Origin: Rhodocyclales bacterium
GTDB lineage: Bacteria > Pseudomonadota > Gammaproteobacteria > Burkholderiales > Rhodocyclaceae
Direction: 5' to 3'
Assembly (NCBI GenBank): GCA_028292485.1
Contig: JAQGMG010000025.1
Coordinates: 62,001 to 126,000, forward strand
DNA: 64,000 nt
Position numbers and translations under genes: made by a program. Under the pieces are notes generated by a model. It was not told the origin of the DNA. It did not search any database and was given only the letters and a program-made list of their open reading frames with translations. Of the stretch, positions 45,801-55,796 are shown piece after piece. Positions within the stretch are counted from its first letter, which is position 1. Each line of letters starts with the position of its first letter.

Positions 45801-47198
45801 ATGAAGAAAATCGCGCTCATTAGCGAACACGCATCGCCCCTCGCGATTGGAGGCAGTACCGACAGTGGCGGCCAGAATGTTTACGTGGCGCACGTTGCGA
45901 AGCAGCTTGCAAAGTCTGGCTGGCATGTCGACGTGTTCACACGCCGCGACGATGCAGGTCAGCCCATTGTCATCGACTGGCTGCCGCACGTGCGTGTAAT
46001 CAATGTTCCCGCCGGCCCCGCAAGCGCCATCGCCAAGGAGCAGTTGCTGGCGCACATGCCGGCGTTTGCGCGCTTCATGGAAGATCACATCCGCGAAGAG
46101 CCCGTTGCCTATGACCTGATCCACGCCAACTTCTTCATGTCCGGCTGGGTCGGCCTGCAGCTCCGCGATATCTTTGGCATCCCGCTTGTCATGACCTTCC
46201 ACGCGCTCGGCAAGGTTCGCCGCATCCATCAAGGCGATGACGACCTTTTCCCCAGCGAACGTTTCGACATCGAGCAGCAGATCGTGCAGCACGCCGATCG
46301 CATCATCGCCGAATGCCCGCAGGATCGCAGCGATCTGATCGAGCTGTACGGCGCCGATGCAAGCCGCATCGACATCGTGCCGTGCGGCTTCGATACTTCG
46401 GAATTCGAACCCATCCCGCGGGCCCATGCGCGCGAGCGCCTGCAGTGGGACATGGACGAATTCTCCATCCTGCAGCTTGGCCGCATGGTGCCGCGCAAAG
46501 GGGTTGACGATGTCATACGTGCGCTATCGGTGCTGAAGCAGGAGTCAAATGTGCGGGCGCGTCTGTACGTAGTCGGCGGCAATACGGACACGCCAGACCC
46601 GGTTGCAACGCCAGAGATCGGCCGTCTTGCCGAGCTGGCTGAATCGCTCGATGTAAAGGAGCAAGTGCAATTCACGGGCCGCAAGGGGCGACAGCAACTG
46701 GCCGCCTACTACAGCGCGGCCGACGTATTCGTCACCGCTCCCTGGTACGAGCCTTTCGGCATCACGCCGCTGGAGGCAATGGCCTGCGCTACGCCAGTGG
46801 TGGGCACGGCCGTCGGTGGCATCCAGCACACCGTCGTGCATGGCAAGACCGGCTATCTCGTGCCGCCGAAAAATCCGCGCGCCATTGCCGAGCGCCTCGC
46901 GCTGCTGGCCAGCGACCCCGCGCGGCGCGGTGCCATGGGCGCAGCCGGCTGGGCACGCGTGCATCGCAGTTTCACCTGGGCCAAAGTGAGTGCGAGTCTG
47001 GCAGAGATCTATTGCGGCCTCACGGAACGTCGCCAGCGTGTCATGCCACACGCTCCGGACGGTTACGTCAGTGGCCATACGGAAAGCCGGTTCATGTCGC
47101 ATCTGACCCAGGCCTCATCGCTCTTGCCGACTCATCTGCCTGCCTTCGTGAAAGATGCGCTGCCAGGCGACGGTCTGGCCAACGCAGCCACGCCGTAA
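45801..47198 (+). CDS. GT4 glycosyltransferase (sucrose-phosphate-synthase-like)
   Basis: A 465-residue GT-B transferase. GGSTDSGGQNVYVAHVAKQL near the N-terminus is typical of the sucrose/inositol-phosphate GT4 group. ILQLGRMVPRKGVDDVI, WYEPFGITPLEAMACATPVV (20-residue excerpts) with the ExxxxxxxE donor-binding element follow. ATG 45801 has AGAGGAAA upstream; a start 15 bp earlier is less likely. The last 55 residues are a family-atypical polar tail. It opens the 11-gene glycan operon. Confidence 0.88.
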   Translation: MKKIALISEHASPLAIGGSTDSGGQNVYVAHVAKQLAKSGWHVDVFTRRDDAGQPIVIDWLPHVRVINVPAGPASAIAKEQLLAHMPAFARFMEDHIREEPVAYDLIHANFFMSGWVGLQLRDIFGIPLVMTFHALGKVRRIHQGDDDLFPSERFDIEQQIVQHADRIIAECPQDRSDLIELYGADASRIDIVPCGFDTSEFEPIPRAHARERLQWDMDEFSILQLGRMVPRKGVDDVIRALSVLKQESNVRARLYVVGGNTDTPDPVATPEIGRLAELAESLDVKEQVQFTGRKGRQQLAAYYSAADVFVTAPWYEPFGITPLEAMACATPVVGTAVGGIQHTVVHGKTGYLVPPKNPRAIAERLALLASDPARRGAMGAAGWARVHRSFTWAKVSASLAEIYCGLTERRQRVMPHAPDGYVSGHTESRFMSHLTQASSLLPTHLPAFVKDALPGDGLANAATP

Positions 47199-47241
47199 CA
47201 ACTCCAGCAGCTTTCCCACAGCAACCGACAGGGGCATTCCA

Positions 47242-48000
47242 ATGCATACATCACCATCGACGTCCATTCCCTCGAACGGACAGAACACACAGCGCGTCGC
47301 CTTCGTGACCGGCGGCGGTCGCGGTCTGGGCGCCGCCATCTGTGACGTACTGACAGAAGATCGCTGGTCGCTACTCATCGCCGATGTGAATGCGGCATCG
47401 GCACGTGATACCGCTGGCCGCCTGCGCGACGCGGGCCATCACGTCCATGCCGCCGCGCTGGACGTCACCAACCCCACGCAGGTCACACAGGTTGTCGACG
47501 AAGCCATCGCGCACTTCGGTCGCATCGATGCGCTGATCAATAACGCCGCCGTCGATGTGACGCTGCCCATCGACGAATTGCAGATCGATGACTGGCAGCG
47601 TGTCATGCAGACGAACCTGAGTGGTCCTTTTCTGCTGGCGAAGCAACTGGTGCCGCACATGCGCGAGAAAGGCGGCGGCTACATCGTCAATATCGCTTCC
47701 ACCGCATCACGCCGTGCATGGCCGAATGCCGCGGCCTATCACGCCAGCAAGTGGGGCTTGCTCGGCTTGTCGCACGCGCTGCATGCCGAGCTGCGCCCGC
47801 ATGGCATCAAGGTCTCAGCCGTGATAGCCGGCGGTATGCGTACGCCATTTTTGCTCGACCGTTTCCCCGATATCGATCCGGGTGTCTTGCAGGATCCGGT
47901 CAATGTCGCCAAAGCCGTGCGCTTCGCCTTGTCGCAGCCGGATGAAACCGTCATTCCGGAAATCATGGTGTTGCCAATGCGGGAAAGCTCATGGCCTTGA
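47242..48000 (+). CDS. Short-chain dehydrogenase/reductase in the glycan operon
   Basis: A 252-residue SDR. The NAD(P) loop VTGGGRGLGAAI is near residue 20, NNAAVDV near 103, and the YxxxK pair is in YHASKWG. Length is normal. It follows the GT4 gene by 43 bp and overlaps the next gene by 10 bp. It may oxidise or reduce a sugar intermediate, but the context alone suggests this. Confidence 0.87.
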   Translation: MHTSPSTSIPSNGQNTQRVAFVTGGGRGLGAAICDVLTEDRWSLLIADVNAASARDTAGRLRDAGHHVHAAALDVTNPTQVTQVVDEAIAHFGRIDALINNAAVDVTLPIDELQIDDWQRVMQTNLSGPFLLAKQLVPHMREKGGGYIVNIASTASRRAWPNAAAYHASKWGLLGLSHALHAELRPHGIKVSAVIAGGMRTPFLLDRFPDIDPGVLQDPVNVAKAVRFALSQPDETVIPEIMVLPMRESSWP

Positions 48001-48641
48001 TACCCGCAGTCTTTCTGGACAAGGACGGCACCCTGCTGGTTGATGTGCCTTTCAATGTTGATGCCACCCGCATGGTGCTTGCCGAGCGCGCTGCCGAAGC
48101 GCTCACCACGCTAGGGCAGCTCGGCGTGCCACTTGTGGTCGTCAGCAATCAGGCCGGCGTGGCCCACGGGCACTTCGAAGAAGAGGCACTCGGTGGCGTG
48201 CGGCAACGGCTGGCCGAGCTGTTCAACGACTGCGGCGCGCACCTCGCCAACTTCTACTACTGCCCGCATCATCCGCAGGGCGTAAATACCTATGCCATCG
48301 AATGCAACTGCCGCAAACCACAATCCGGCATGCTGCGCCGGGCCGCAGCCGATCTAGGCATCGCGCTGGATAGCTCCTGGATGGTAGGCGACATTCTTGA
48401 TGACATCGAGGCCGGGCGCCGGGCGGGCTGCAAAGCCATTCTCATCGACAACGGCAACGAGACGGAATGGTGCGGCGGGCCACTGCGCACGCCGCATCAC
48501 CGCGTCGCCAATCTGGGCGACGCGGCCGATCTCATCGTCAGCAGTTTTGCTGCTGGTCGTCATTCGCTCAAATCACGCGCTGCTGTCCTGCGCGATCCTT
48601 CGCACCAGCAGATCGAGGTAAATCATGTCGCAATGGAGTAA
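47991..48641 (+). CDS. gmhB: HAD-IIIA phosphatase, GmhB/HisB-like
   Basis: A 216-residue HAD phosphatase. DKDGT holds the nucleophile Asp 10 and Asp 12; SNQAGVAHG follows; the zinc loop CPHHP...CNC and KPQSGML match GmhB, which removes the 7-phosphate of heptose 1,7-bisphosphate on the way to ADP-heptose. The last 40 residues are an extension. It overlaps both neighbours (10 and 17 bp). With two GT9 heptosyltransferase-like genes in the same operon, a heptose role is likely. Confidence 0.85.
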   Translation: MALIPAVFLDKDGTLLVDVPFNVDATRMVLAERAAEALTTLGQLGVPLVVVSNQAGVAHGHFEEEALGGVRQRLAELFNDCGAHLANFYYCPHHPQGVNTYAIECNCRKPQSGMLRRAAADLGIALDSSWMVGDILDDIEAGRRAGCKAILIDNGNETEWCGGPLRTPHHRVANLGDAADLIVSSFAAGRHSLKSRAAVLRDPSHQQIEVNHVAME

Positions 48642-49761
48642 TGCCAAAAACATACTATGCGTGCGGCTGGATAATATGGGCGATGTGCTGATGACCACAC
48701 CCGCCATGCGCGCGCTCAAGCAGAGCATGCCGGGCTGCCGCCTCAGCTTGCTGGCTTCGCCCTCGGGCGCCGCGGTGGCGAATCACATTCCCGAGGTGGA
48801 TCAGGTGCTGATGTACGACGCGCCGTGGGTGAAGAGTCCGAACACGCATGACGCGGCATCCGACCGGCGCATGATCAGCCGTCTCGATGCTGCCGACTAC
48901 GATGCGGCCGTCATTTTTACCGTGTATAGCCAGAGCGCTTTGCCGGCTGCGCTGATGTGCATGATGGCCGACATTCCGCTGCGGCTTGCCCATGCCCGCG
49001 AAAATCCCTATCTGCTGCTGACCGACTGGGTACGCGACACCGAGCCGCAAAGCGGCGTGCGTCACGAAGTCCAGCGCCAGCTTGATCTGGTGGCGAGCAT
49101 CGGTGCGCACTGCGATGACGAGCGCCTGTCTTTCAGGATCAACAATGCCGACCGCAGCGCGCTGCTTGCGAAGCTTTCGCGACGCGGGGTGAACCTGCGC
49201 CGTCCCTGGCTTGTGCTGCATCCGGGGGCCACGGCTGCGTCGCGCCGCTATCCGGCCGAAAAGTATGCCGCCGCCGCGCAAGCCATTCGCGCGCAACTCG
49301 ATTGCCAGATCCTCATCACGGGCAGCGAACCGGAGATAGCTGTGTGCCACGCGCTGCAGGAAGCGGTCGGCAAGAACGCATTTTCGCTGGCCGGCGATCT
49401 CACGCTCGGCGAGCTGGGCACGCTGATCGGCAGCAGCGCCTTGCTGCTATCCAATAACTCCGGCCCGGTTCATCTGGCCGCAGCCCTCGGCACGCCTGTC
49501 GTCGATCTGTACGCGCTTACCAATCCGCAGCACACGCCCTGGCAGGTACCGAGCCGCGTGTTGTCTCACGACGTCCCTTGCCGCAATTGCTACAAGAGTG
49601 TCTGCCCCGAAGGTCATCACGACTGCCTGACGAAAGTCGAGCCGCAACAGGTGGTGTCTGCCGTATGCGAGTTATGGCAGGAGCATGGCGGCCGACGAGC
49701 GTGCTTCTCCCTCTCGCCACAGCAGGCTGGCGAAGCGCTCGTTGCCGCCGACGCGGCGTGA
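48625..49761 (+). CDS. GT9 heptosyltransferase-like protein 1
   Basis: A 378-residue GT9 protein. RLDNMGDVLMTTPAMRALKQ at the N-terminus, LHPGATAASRRYPAEKYA in the middle and NNSGPVHLAAALGTPVVDLY in the donor-binding half are family hallmarks. GT9 members transfer heptose from ADP-heptose to LPS core. A cluster CRNCYKSVCPEGHHDC near the end is often seen in this group. GAGG is nine bases before the ATG. It overlaps gmhB by 17 bp. Confidence 0.9.
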   Translation: MSQWSNAKNILCVRLDNMGDVLMTTPAMRALKQSMPGCRLSLLASPSGAAVANHIPEVDQVLMYDAPWVKSPNTHDAASDRRMISRLDAADYDAAVIFTVYSQSALPAALMCMMADIPLRLAHARENPYLLLTDWVRDTEPQSGVRHEVQRQLDLVASIGAHCDDERLSFRINNADRSALLAKLSRRGVNLRRPWLVLHPGATAASRRYPAEKYAAAAQAIRAQLDCQILITGSEPEIAVCHALQEAVGKNAFSLAGDLTLGELGTLIGSSALLLSNNSGPVHLAAALGTPVVDLYALTNPQHTPWQVPSRVLSHDVPCRNCYKSVCPEGHHDCLTKVEPQQVVSAVCELWQEHGGRRACFSLSPQQAGEALVAADAA

Positions 49762-49815
49762 AGTCTGACCATCGGGCCACATCTGCGGCAAGTAGCCGAA
49801 TCGTCTGGAGGCATC

Positions 49816-51564
49816 ATGTACACACTTGGAATCAACGCGGTCTATCACGACTGCGCAGCTTGTCTGGTCAAGGACGGCGTGGTTTTGTCCGCCGCCGAAG
49901 AAGAGCGCTTCAACCACGTCAAGCATGGCAAGCGGCCCGTGCCTTTCTCGACATGGCAACTGCCTTTCAATGCCATCGACTACTGTCTCGCCGAGGCAGG
50001 CATCACGCTGGCCGATGTCGACCACATCGCCTACTCGTACGACCCGCGTGTGCTGCCCGGCTACAACGAGGACGCCGACATCACGCTGCCATTGCAGCCC
50101 TCGGCCAGGCAGACTGCGAACGGCCACACCTCGCCGTGGGATCCGCTGTTCATGTCCTACATCGTGAACGCGCCGCGCCAGCTTACGTCCGGCGCGCCGT
50201 TGCATCTGCAGAAGCGTTTTCGTGGCGTGCACTACCAGGACATCGCGCCACGCTGGCACTTCGTCGAGCATCACCTGGCGCATGAAGCCAGCGCCTTCCT
50301 CGCTGCGCCTTTCGACGATATGGCAGTACTGACCATGGATGGTCGCGGCGAGGCCGCCACCACCAGCTACGGCCTGTTCCGCGATGGGCGTTACGAGCGC
50401 ATCAGGCAGGTCAATCTGCCCGACTCGCTGGGCCTGTTGTACGAAGACGTGACGCGCTATCTCGGCTTCCTGCATTCCTCCGATGAATACAAGGTCATGG
50501 CTTTGGCGTCCTTCGGCAAGCCGACGCATATCGAGCAGTTCCGCCAGATTCTGCAGATCCAGCCGGAAGGTGGTTATCGCGTTGTCGAAGCCTTGCTCGA
50601 ACAGCGCTTCGGCCCGGCACGCGAACGTGGTGCGGAGCTGACGCAGACGCACTACGACATCGCCCACTCGCTGCAGAAGGTGTTGGAAGAAACGGTGCTG
50701 CACATGGCCAACTGGCTGCAGCGCGAGACGGGTGCCAGGAATCTCGCCATGGCCGGTGGCGTGGCGCTGAATTGCGTCATGAATGCACGCGTGCGCGAAC
50801 TCGGGCCCTTCGAGCAGGTGTGGGTGCAACCCGCTGCCGGCGATGCCGGCACCGCACTCGGCGCCGCATTGTGGACCGACTTCGAGCAACGCAACGCGCG
50901 CGGCGACCGCAGTCGCCCCTGGGCAATGCATCATGCATATCTCGGGCCGGAATACGAAGACGCCGAGATCGAAGAATTCCTGCGCTGGACGCAAGTGCCG
51001 TTTCGCAAGCTCGACAATGTTGCCGAAGAGACTGCCGACATCCTTGCGCAGAACAAGGTGATCGGCTGGTTCCAAGGGCGTATGGAGTTCGGCCCGCGTG
51101 CGCTCGGTGCGCGGTCGATCCTTGCTTCGCCGATCAGCCCCGACATGCAGCAGCGCCTCAACGAGATCAAGGATCGCGAAGACTTCCGCCCGGTCGCGCC
51201 GGTCGTCATGGAAGAGCACGCCAGTGAGTGGTTCAGCGCTCGCTCGCCGTCCTCCTACATTGCGCCTTTCATGTTGTTCATCTTCGATGTGAAGCCGGAG
51301 AAGGCCGGGAAGATTCCTGCCGTCACGCACGTAGATGGCACGGCACGCGTGCAGACGGTGCGGCGCGACCAGCATGCGGCTTACTACGATCTGCTCGCCG
51401 CGTTCGAGAAAAAGACCGGCGTGCCCATCCTGGTCAACACCTCGTTCAACACGCGCGGCGAACCCGTGGTGTGCTCGCCGCGCGATGCAATCGAATGCTT
51501 CTGGACTTCGCCGCTCGATGCACTTGTCATTGGCTCTTATCTGCTGGAGAAGCCGGCACCATGA
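49816..51564 (+). CDS. Carbamoyltransferase (NodU/CmcH family)
   Basis: A 582-residue O-carbamoyltransferase using carbamoyl phosphate and ATP. The N-terminal domain shows LGINAVYHDCAACLVKDG, the metal-binding HHLAHEASAF and MDGRGE. The C-terminal domain has GWFQGRMEFGPRALGARSIL and NTSFNTRGEPVV. Length fits NodU and related antibiotic enzymes. It follows GT9-1 by 54 bp and overlaps the next gene by 4 bp. It probably decorates the glycan made by the operon with carbamoyl groups. Confidence 0.93.
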   Translation: MYTLGINAVYHDCAACLVKDGVVLSAAEEERFNHVKHGKRPVPFSTWQLPFNAIDYCLAEAGITLADVDHIAYSYDPRVLPGYNEDADITLPLQPSARQTANGHTSPWDPLFMSYIVNAPRQLTSGAPLHLQKRFRGVHYQDIAPRWHFVEHHLAHEASAFLAAPFDDMAVLTMDGRGEAATTSYGLFRDGRYERIRQVNLPDSLGLLYEDVTRYLGFLHSSDEYKVMALASFGKPTHIEQFRQILQIQPEGGYRVVEALLEQRFGPARERGAELTQTHYDIAHSLQKVLEETVLHMANWLQRETGARNLAMAGGVALNCVMNARVRELGPFEQVWVQPAAGDAGTALGAALWTDFEQRNARGDRSRPWAMHHAYLGPEYEDAEIEEFLRWTQVPFRKLDNVAEETADILAQNKVIGWFQGRMEFGPRALGARSILASPISPDMQQRLNEIKDREDFRPVAPVVMEEHASEWFSARSPSSYIAPFMLFIFDVKPEKAGKIPAVTHVDGTARVQTVRRDQHAAYYDLLAAFEKKTGVPILVNTSFNTRGEPVVCSPRDAIECFWTSPLDALVIGSYLLEKPAP

Positions 51565-52604
51565 CACCCGATACCGAAGTTCTTCCGCACGAGCCTCTTG
51601 TGCGCAGCGAGCCCGTGGAGTGTCATGTCGATGTTTCCGTAGTCATCCCGACTTACGGTCGCCCCGACCTGTTGCGCCGATGTCTCGAAGCCTTGTGTCA
51701 CCAGGATCTGCCGCACCACAGGTACGAAATCGTTGTTGCCGACGACGGGCCCAGTGCTGAAACCGAGCAGACCGTCCTGGCCTACGCCAGCCGCTCGGAG
51801 GCGACCTCAATGACACCTCAGATACGCTATATCCCCGTGGTGGCTACCCAAGGCCCCGCAGGCGCGCGGAATCGCGGCTGGCAGGCTGCCTGGGGTCGCA
51901 TTATCGCTTTCACCGATGACGACACCGTGCCTGCCCGCAACTGGCTCAGCGCAGGCCTTGCTGCCATGACTGGCGGCGCCGATGCCGCCACCGGGCAGGT
52001 CAAGGTGCCGGTGCCCGAACACCCCACCGACTACGAGCGCGATGTCGGCGGTCTGGCGACGGCAGAGTTCGTAACCGCCAACTGCTTCGTTACCCGCGCC
52101 GCACTGGTTGCCACGCAGGGCTTCGACGAGCGTTACACGCGTGCCTGGCGCGAAGACTCCGATTTGCAGTTCAGTCTCATGCAGCATGGATTGACGATCG
52201 CGGATGCGCCCGACGCGGTGGTGCTGCACCCCATCCGCCCTGCGCCCTGGGGCGTAAGCATGCGCATGCAGAGCAAGGTGTATTTCGATGCGCTGCTGTA
52301 CAGCAAGTACCCGGGCCTGTATCGCCAGCGTATCCGTCCGACGCCGCCGTGGAACTACTACGTGTCGCTGCTTGCAATTGTCATTGCCGTGGGAGCTGCG
52401 CTTGCCGGGCAGCCTGCCTTGTGCGTTTTTGCCGCACTGGTGTGGCTGGCGCTGACAGCAGCGTTCTGCATCAGGCGCCTGCGTGGTGCTGCGAGAACGC
52501 TGTCGCACATTGCGGAGATGGCGCTCACCTCCATTGCGATTCCACCACTCGCACTCTATTGGCGCATACGCGGCTCCTTGCATTTCAAGGTTCTGTTCCT
52601 TTGA
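51561..52604 (+). CDS. GT2 glycosyltransferase 1 of the glycan operon
   Basis: A 347-residue GT-A transferase: VVIPTYGRPDLLRRCLEAL, VVADDGPS, ARNRGWQAAWGRIIAFTDDD with the DxD site, and the acceptor region WREDSDLQFSLMQHG. Two C-terminal helices (about 275-315) tie it to the membrane. ATG 51561 overlaps the previous stop (ATGA); the frame is open above it without meaning. The sugar is unknown. Confidence 0.88.
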   Translation: MTPDTEVLPHEPLVRSEPVECHVDVSVVIPTYGRPDLLRRCLEALCHQDLPHHRYEIVVADDGPSAETEQTVLAYASRSEATSMTPQIRYIPVVATQGPAGARNRGWQAAWGRIIAFTDDDTVPARNWLSAGLAAMTGGADAATGQVKVPVPEHPTDYERDVGGLATAEFVTANCFVTRAALVATQGFDERYTRAWREDSDLQFSLMQHGLTIADAPDAVVLHPIRPAPWGVSMRMQSKVYFDALLYSKYPGLYRQRIRPTPPWNYYVSLLAIVIAVGAALAGQPALCVFAALVWLALTAAFCIRRLRGAARTLSHIAEMALTSIAIPPLALYWRIRGSLHFKVLFL

Positions 52605-52632
52605 AGACGCGCAACAACTCACGGTAACGGTC

Positions 52633-53835
52633 ATGCATTCCAACGTCATCAATTTCATACCAAGCGTGCAGAGTCTGCGTAGCGCGCGTGCCAACAAAGC
52701 CAGGCAGATCGCGCGACAGGTCGCGTCGCTGTGGCAACCGGCGCCGCAACGCATTGCGATTTTTCGCGCCTTGCAACTGGGTGACATGCTGTGCTCGATA
52801 CCGGCCCTGCGTGCCTTGCGTGCTGCTGCTCCACACGCACGCATCGTGCTGGTCGGCCTGCCTTCGGCACGGGTAATCCTTGAGCGTTACCCGCATTACA
52901 TCGATGAGCTGGTGCTGTTTCCCGGCGTGCCGGAGTTTCCCGAACAGCCGGCAGACGTAGAGGCCTTGCCGGCTTTTTTCGAAGCGATGCGCGCACGCAA
53001 TTTCGACCTGGCAATCCAGTTGCATGGCAGCGGCTCCATCGCCAACGATATCGTGCGGAAATTTGGTGCAAAGCTTACAGCGGGCTTCAAGCCCGATGAG
53101 CAGGACACCGACGATGTGCGAGACGGCTGCTTCATGCGCTGGCCAGAGCAGCTGCCCGAGGTGCACCGCTATATCGAGATGATGAAATTCATCGGCGCGC
53201 GGAGTGCCGGCGATCATCTGGAACTGCCGCTGCATGAAGCCGACTGGAGCGAGTGGACGAATCTTGCACGCGAACACGGGCTCGAAGAAGGGCGTTATGT
53301 GTGCCTGCATGTCGGCGCGCGTCTGCCCTCGCGCAGATGGCCCCTCGAACGCTTCGCCGAAGTGGCGGCCTACTTCATCGGACGGGGCAAGACCATCGTG
53401 CTGACCGGTGCGACCGAGGAGCGGCCGCTGGTCGATGCATTGCGCCCCATTCTGGAAGCGGACATACGCAATCGTGGCAACGCCGTCGGCAACGACGACG
53501 TTAATCCACACATCGTTGACCTCTGCGGGCGCACGACCCTTGGCGGGCTCGCAGCGCTCATCGCCTCCAGTCAATTACTCGTTTGCAATGACACTGGCGT
53601 ATCGCACGTCGCCGCAGCAGTCGGCGCACGCAGCGTGGTCATCGCCTCGGGCAGCGACGTTACGCGCTGGGCACCGCTGGATCGCGAACGCCATCGCGTG
53701 CTCGCGCACCATGTGCCGTGCCGTCCTTGCTCACATCACGAATGCCCGACCGATCACGCTTGCGCACGCGGTGTGTCGCCGGCCATGGTCATCGAGCAGA
53801 CAGAACACCTCATGGGAGAGATGCATGCCGCCTAG
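52633..53835 (+). CDS. GT9 heptosyltransferase-like protein 2
   Basis: A 400-residue GT9 protein. FRALQLGDMLCSIPALRALR, LHVGARLPSRRWPLERFA and CNDTGVSHVAAAVGARSVVI are the family segments. A Cys-rich end (CRPCSHHECPTDHAC) resembles that of GT9-1. ATG 52633 lies 28 bp after the previous gene; the frame above it is open but antisense to no support. It overlaps the next gene by 11 bp. A heptose or related sugar is the probable donor. Confidence 0.9.
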   Translation: MHSNVINFIPSVQSLRSARANKARQIARQVASLWQPAPQRIAIFRALQLGDMLCSIPALRALRAAAPHARIVLVGLPSARVILERYPHYIDELVLFPGVPEFPEQPADVEALPAFFEAMRARNFDLAIQLHGSGSIANDIVRKFGAKLTAGFKPDEQDTDDVRDGCFMRWPEQLPEVHRYIEMMKFIGARSAGDHLELPLHEADWSEWTNLAREHGLEEGRYVCLHVGARLPSRRWPLERFAEVAAYFIGRGKTIVLTGATEERPLVDALRPILEADIRNRGNAVGNDDVNPHIVDLCGRTTLGGLAALIASSQLLVCNDTGVSHVAAAVGARSVVIASGSDVTRWAPLDRERHRVLAHHVPCRPCSHHECPTDHACARGVSPAMVIEQTEHLMGEMHAA

Positions 53836-54787
53836 TAATTCGAGGCGCCGTTTGCGCGTGCTGACCTGGCACGTGCATGGCAACTACCTGTATTACCTCA
53901 CGCATGTGCCGCACGACTTCCATCTCGTTACGCGGCCGGGCAATCCGCCAGGTTATGCCGGACGCACAGGTCAGCTGCCGTGGGGCGACAACGTCTTCGA
54001 AGTGCCGCAGGATGAAGTGAAAAACCAGCAGTTCGACTGCGTGCTGTTCCAGTCGCGCAAACACTATCTCGAAGACCGGCTGGAATTCCTCAGTACGGCG
54101 CAACGCGATCTGCCTGCGATCTATCTCGAACACGATCCGCCGCAGGAGCATCCCACTGCCACGCGACACTTCGTGCAGGACAGCAACACGCTGCTCGTTC
54201 ACGTCACCGCCTTCAACGCGCTGATGTGGGACAACGGCACCACGCCATACACCGTCGTCGAACACGGCGTGGTGGTGCCGCGCGATGTGCGCTACAGCGG
54301 TGAACTGGAGCGTGGCATCGCGGTGGTGAACAACATCAAGCGGCGCGGTCGGCGGCTCGGTGCCGATGTGTATGCCGAGCTTGCGGAAAAACTGCCGCTC
54401 GATCTTGTAGGCATGGACGCGCAGGCCGCTGGCGGCCTCGGCGAAATCGGCAACCTGGAGCTGGCCGCCTTCTGCGCGCGCTATCGCTTTTTCTTCAATC
54501 CGATCCGCTACACCAGCCTCGGCCTGGCCATCATCGAAGCCATGATGATAGGCATGCCTGTCATCGGGCTGGCCACGACGGAACTCGTTACCGTAATCGA
54601 AAACGGCAAGAGCGGCTACGTCGACACGCGTCTGGAAAAACTTGCCGATGTCATGCAGCAATTGTTGCGCGAGCCGAAGCTGGCACGCGAGTGGGGCGAG
54701 CAGGCACGGCGTACGGCGCTCGAGCGCTTCAACATCGACCGCTTCGTGAACGACTGGCTGAAGGTATTTGCGTCCGTGGCTGGCTAG
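53825..54787 (+). CDS. GT4-like glycosyltransferase 2 of the glycan operon
   Basis: A 320-residue GT-B protein shorter than usual. The N-terminal part (LTWHVHGNYLYYLTHVPHDF) is a type seen in envelope glycan clusters, and the C-terminal half has RYTSLGLAIIEAMMIGMPVI and ENGKSGYVDT, the GT4 donor-binding element. ATG 53825 overlaps the stop of GT9-2 by 11 bp. The compact length may mean a reduced donor domain. Confidence 0.82.
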   Translation: MPPSNSRRRLRVLTWHVHGNYLYYLTHVPHDFHLVTRPGNPPGYAGRTGQLPWGDNVFEVPQDEVKNQQFDCVLFQSRKHYLEDRLEFLSTAQRDLPAIYLEHDPPQEHPTATRHFVQDSNTLLVHVTAFNALMWDNGTTPYTVVEHGVVVPRDVRYSGELERGIAVVNNIKRRGRRLGADVYAELAEKLPLDLVGMDAQAAGGLGEIGNLELAAFCARYRFFFNPIRYTSLGLAIIEAMMIGMPVIGLATTELVTVIENGKSGYVDTRLEKLADVMQQLLREPKLAREWGEQARRTALERFNIDRFVNDWLKVFASVAG

Positions 54788-54821
54788 CCGAAGAACAACT
54801 GATTGAGCAAGGAGAGACAGC

Positions 54822-55796
54822 ATGAGAGGTGATATCCGCAAACGCGTTCTGGTAACAGGTGGTGCAGGTTTTCTCGGCTCGCATCTGTGCGAGCGCCTGC
54901 TCGACGAAGGGCACGACGTATTGTGTGTGGACAATTTCTACACCGGCACGCGCGGCAACGTCGAGCACTTGCTCAACAACCCGCGCTTCGAGCTGATGCG
55001 TCATGACATCACCTTTCCGCTCTACGTCGAAGTCGATGAGATCTTCAATCTGGCGTGCCCCGCGTCGCCCGTGCATTACCAGTTCGACCCGGTGCAGACG
55101 ACCAAGACCAGCGTGCATGGCGCGATCAATATGCTCGGTCTCGCCAAACGCGTGAAGGCGCGCATTTTCCAGGCCTCCACGAGCGAGATCTACGGCGACC
55201 CGAAGATTCACCCGCAGCCTGAAGAGTACTGGGGTCATGTCAACTCTATTGGCCTGCGCTCTTGCTACGACGAAGGCAAGCGTTGCGCGGAGACGCTGTT
55301 CATGGATTACCGTCGCCAGCATGGCTTGTCAGTGAAGATCGCGCGCATTTTCAACACCTACGGTCCGCGCATGCATCCGAACGACGGCCGCGTGGTCTCC
55401 AACTTCATCATGCAGGCGCTGGCCGGCAAGCCGCTGACCGTCTATGGCGACGGCTCGCAGACACGCGCCTTCTGCTATGTCGATGACATGATCGACGCCT
55501 TCGTGCGTTTAATGGCGACACCGGACGACTTCACCGGCCCCGTCAACCTCGGCAATCCGCATGAAATCAGCATGCTCACCGCCGCACGCGAAGTGTTGCG
55601 CGTGACCGGCTCCTCGTCGGAAATCATCTTCAAGCCTTTGCCTTGCGACGATCCGCTGCAACGCTGCCCGGATATCAGTCTTGCGAAAGAGAAGCTCGGC
55701 TGGACGCCAACCACCCATCTCGAGCAGGGCCTGCGGCGTGCGGCGGAATACTTTGAGCGCATCTATTTTGCGGAACGCAGCGCGCAGGTTGCGTGA
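54822..55796 (+). CDS. UDP-glucuronate decarboxylase / UDP-xylose synthase-like NAD-dependent epimerase
   Basis: A 324-residue extended SDR. The NAD loop [16 protein letters not shown] is near residue 10; [16 protein letters not shown], the SxnE-like [11 protein letters not shown], and the catalytic YDEGKRCAE with RSC before it are hallmarks of UDP-xylose synthase. [17 protein letters not shown] follows. GGAGAGACAGC precedes the ATG. It should provide UDP-xylose or a 4-keto-pentose as donor for the operon's transferases. Confidence 0.9.
   Translation: MRGDIRKRVLVTGGAGFLGSHLCERLLDEGHDVLCVDNFYTGTRGNVEHLLNNPRFELMRHDITFPLYVEVDEIFNLACPASPVHYQFDPVQTTKTSVHGAINMLGLAKRVKARIFQASTSEIYGDPKIHPQPEEYWGHVNSIGLRSCYDEGKRCAETLFMDYRRQHGLSVKIARIFNTYGPRMHPNDGRVVSNFIMQALAGKPLTVYGDGSQTRAFCYVDDMIDAFVRLMATPDDFTGPVNLGNPHEISMLTAAREVLRVTGSSSEIIFKPLPCDDPLQRCPDISLAKEKLGWTPTTHLEQGLRRAAEYFERIYFAERSAQVA

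Noticed and set aside
49672-51567. A 631-codon open frame on the minus strand across the carbamoyltransferase
   Set aside because: Antisense shadow of a well-supported gene; no family features and no ribosome site.
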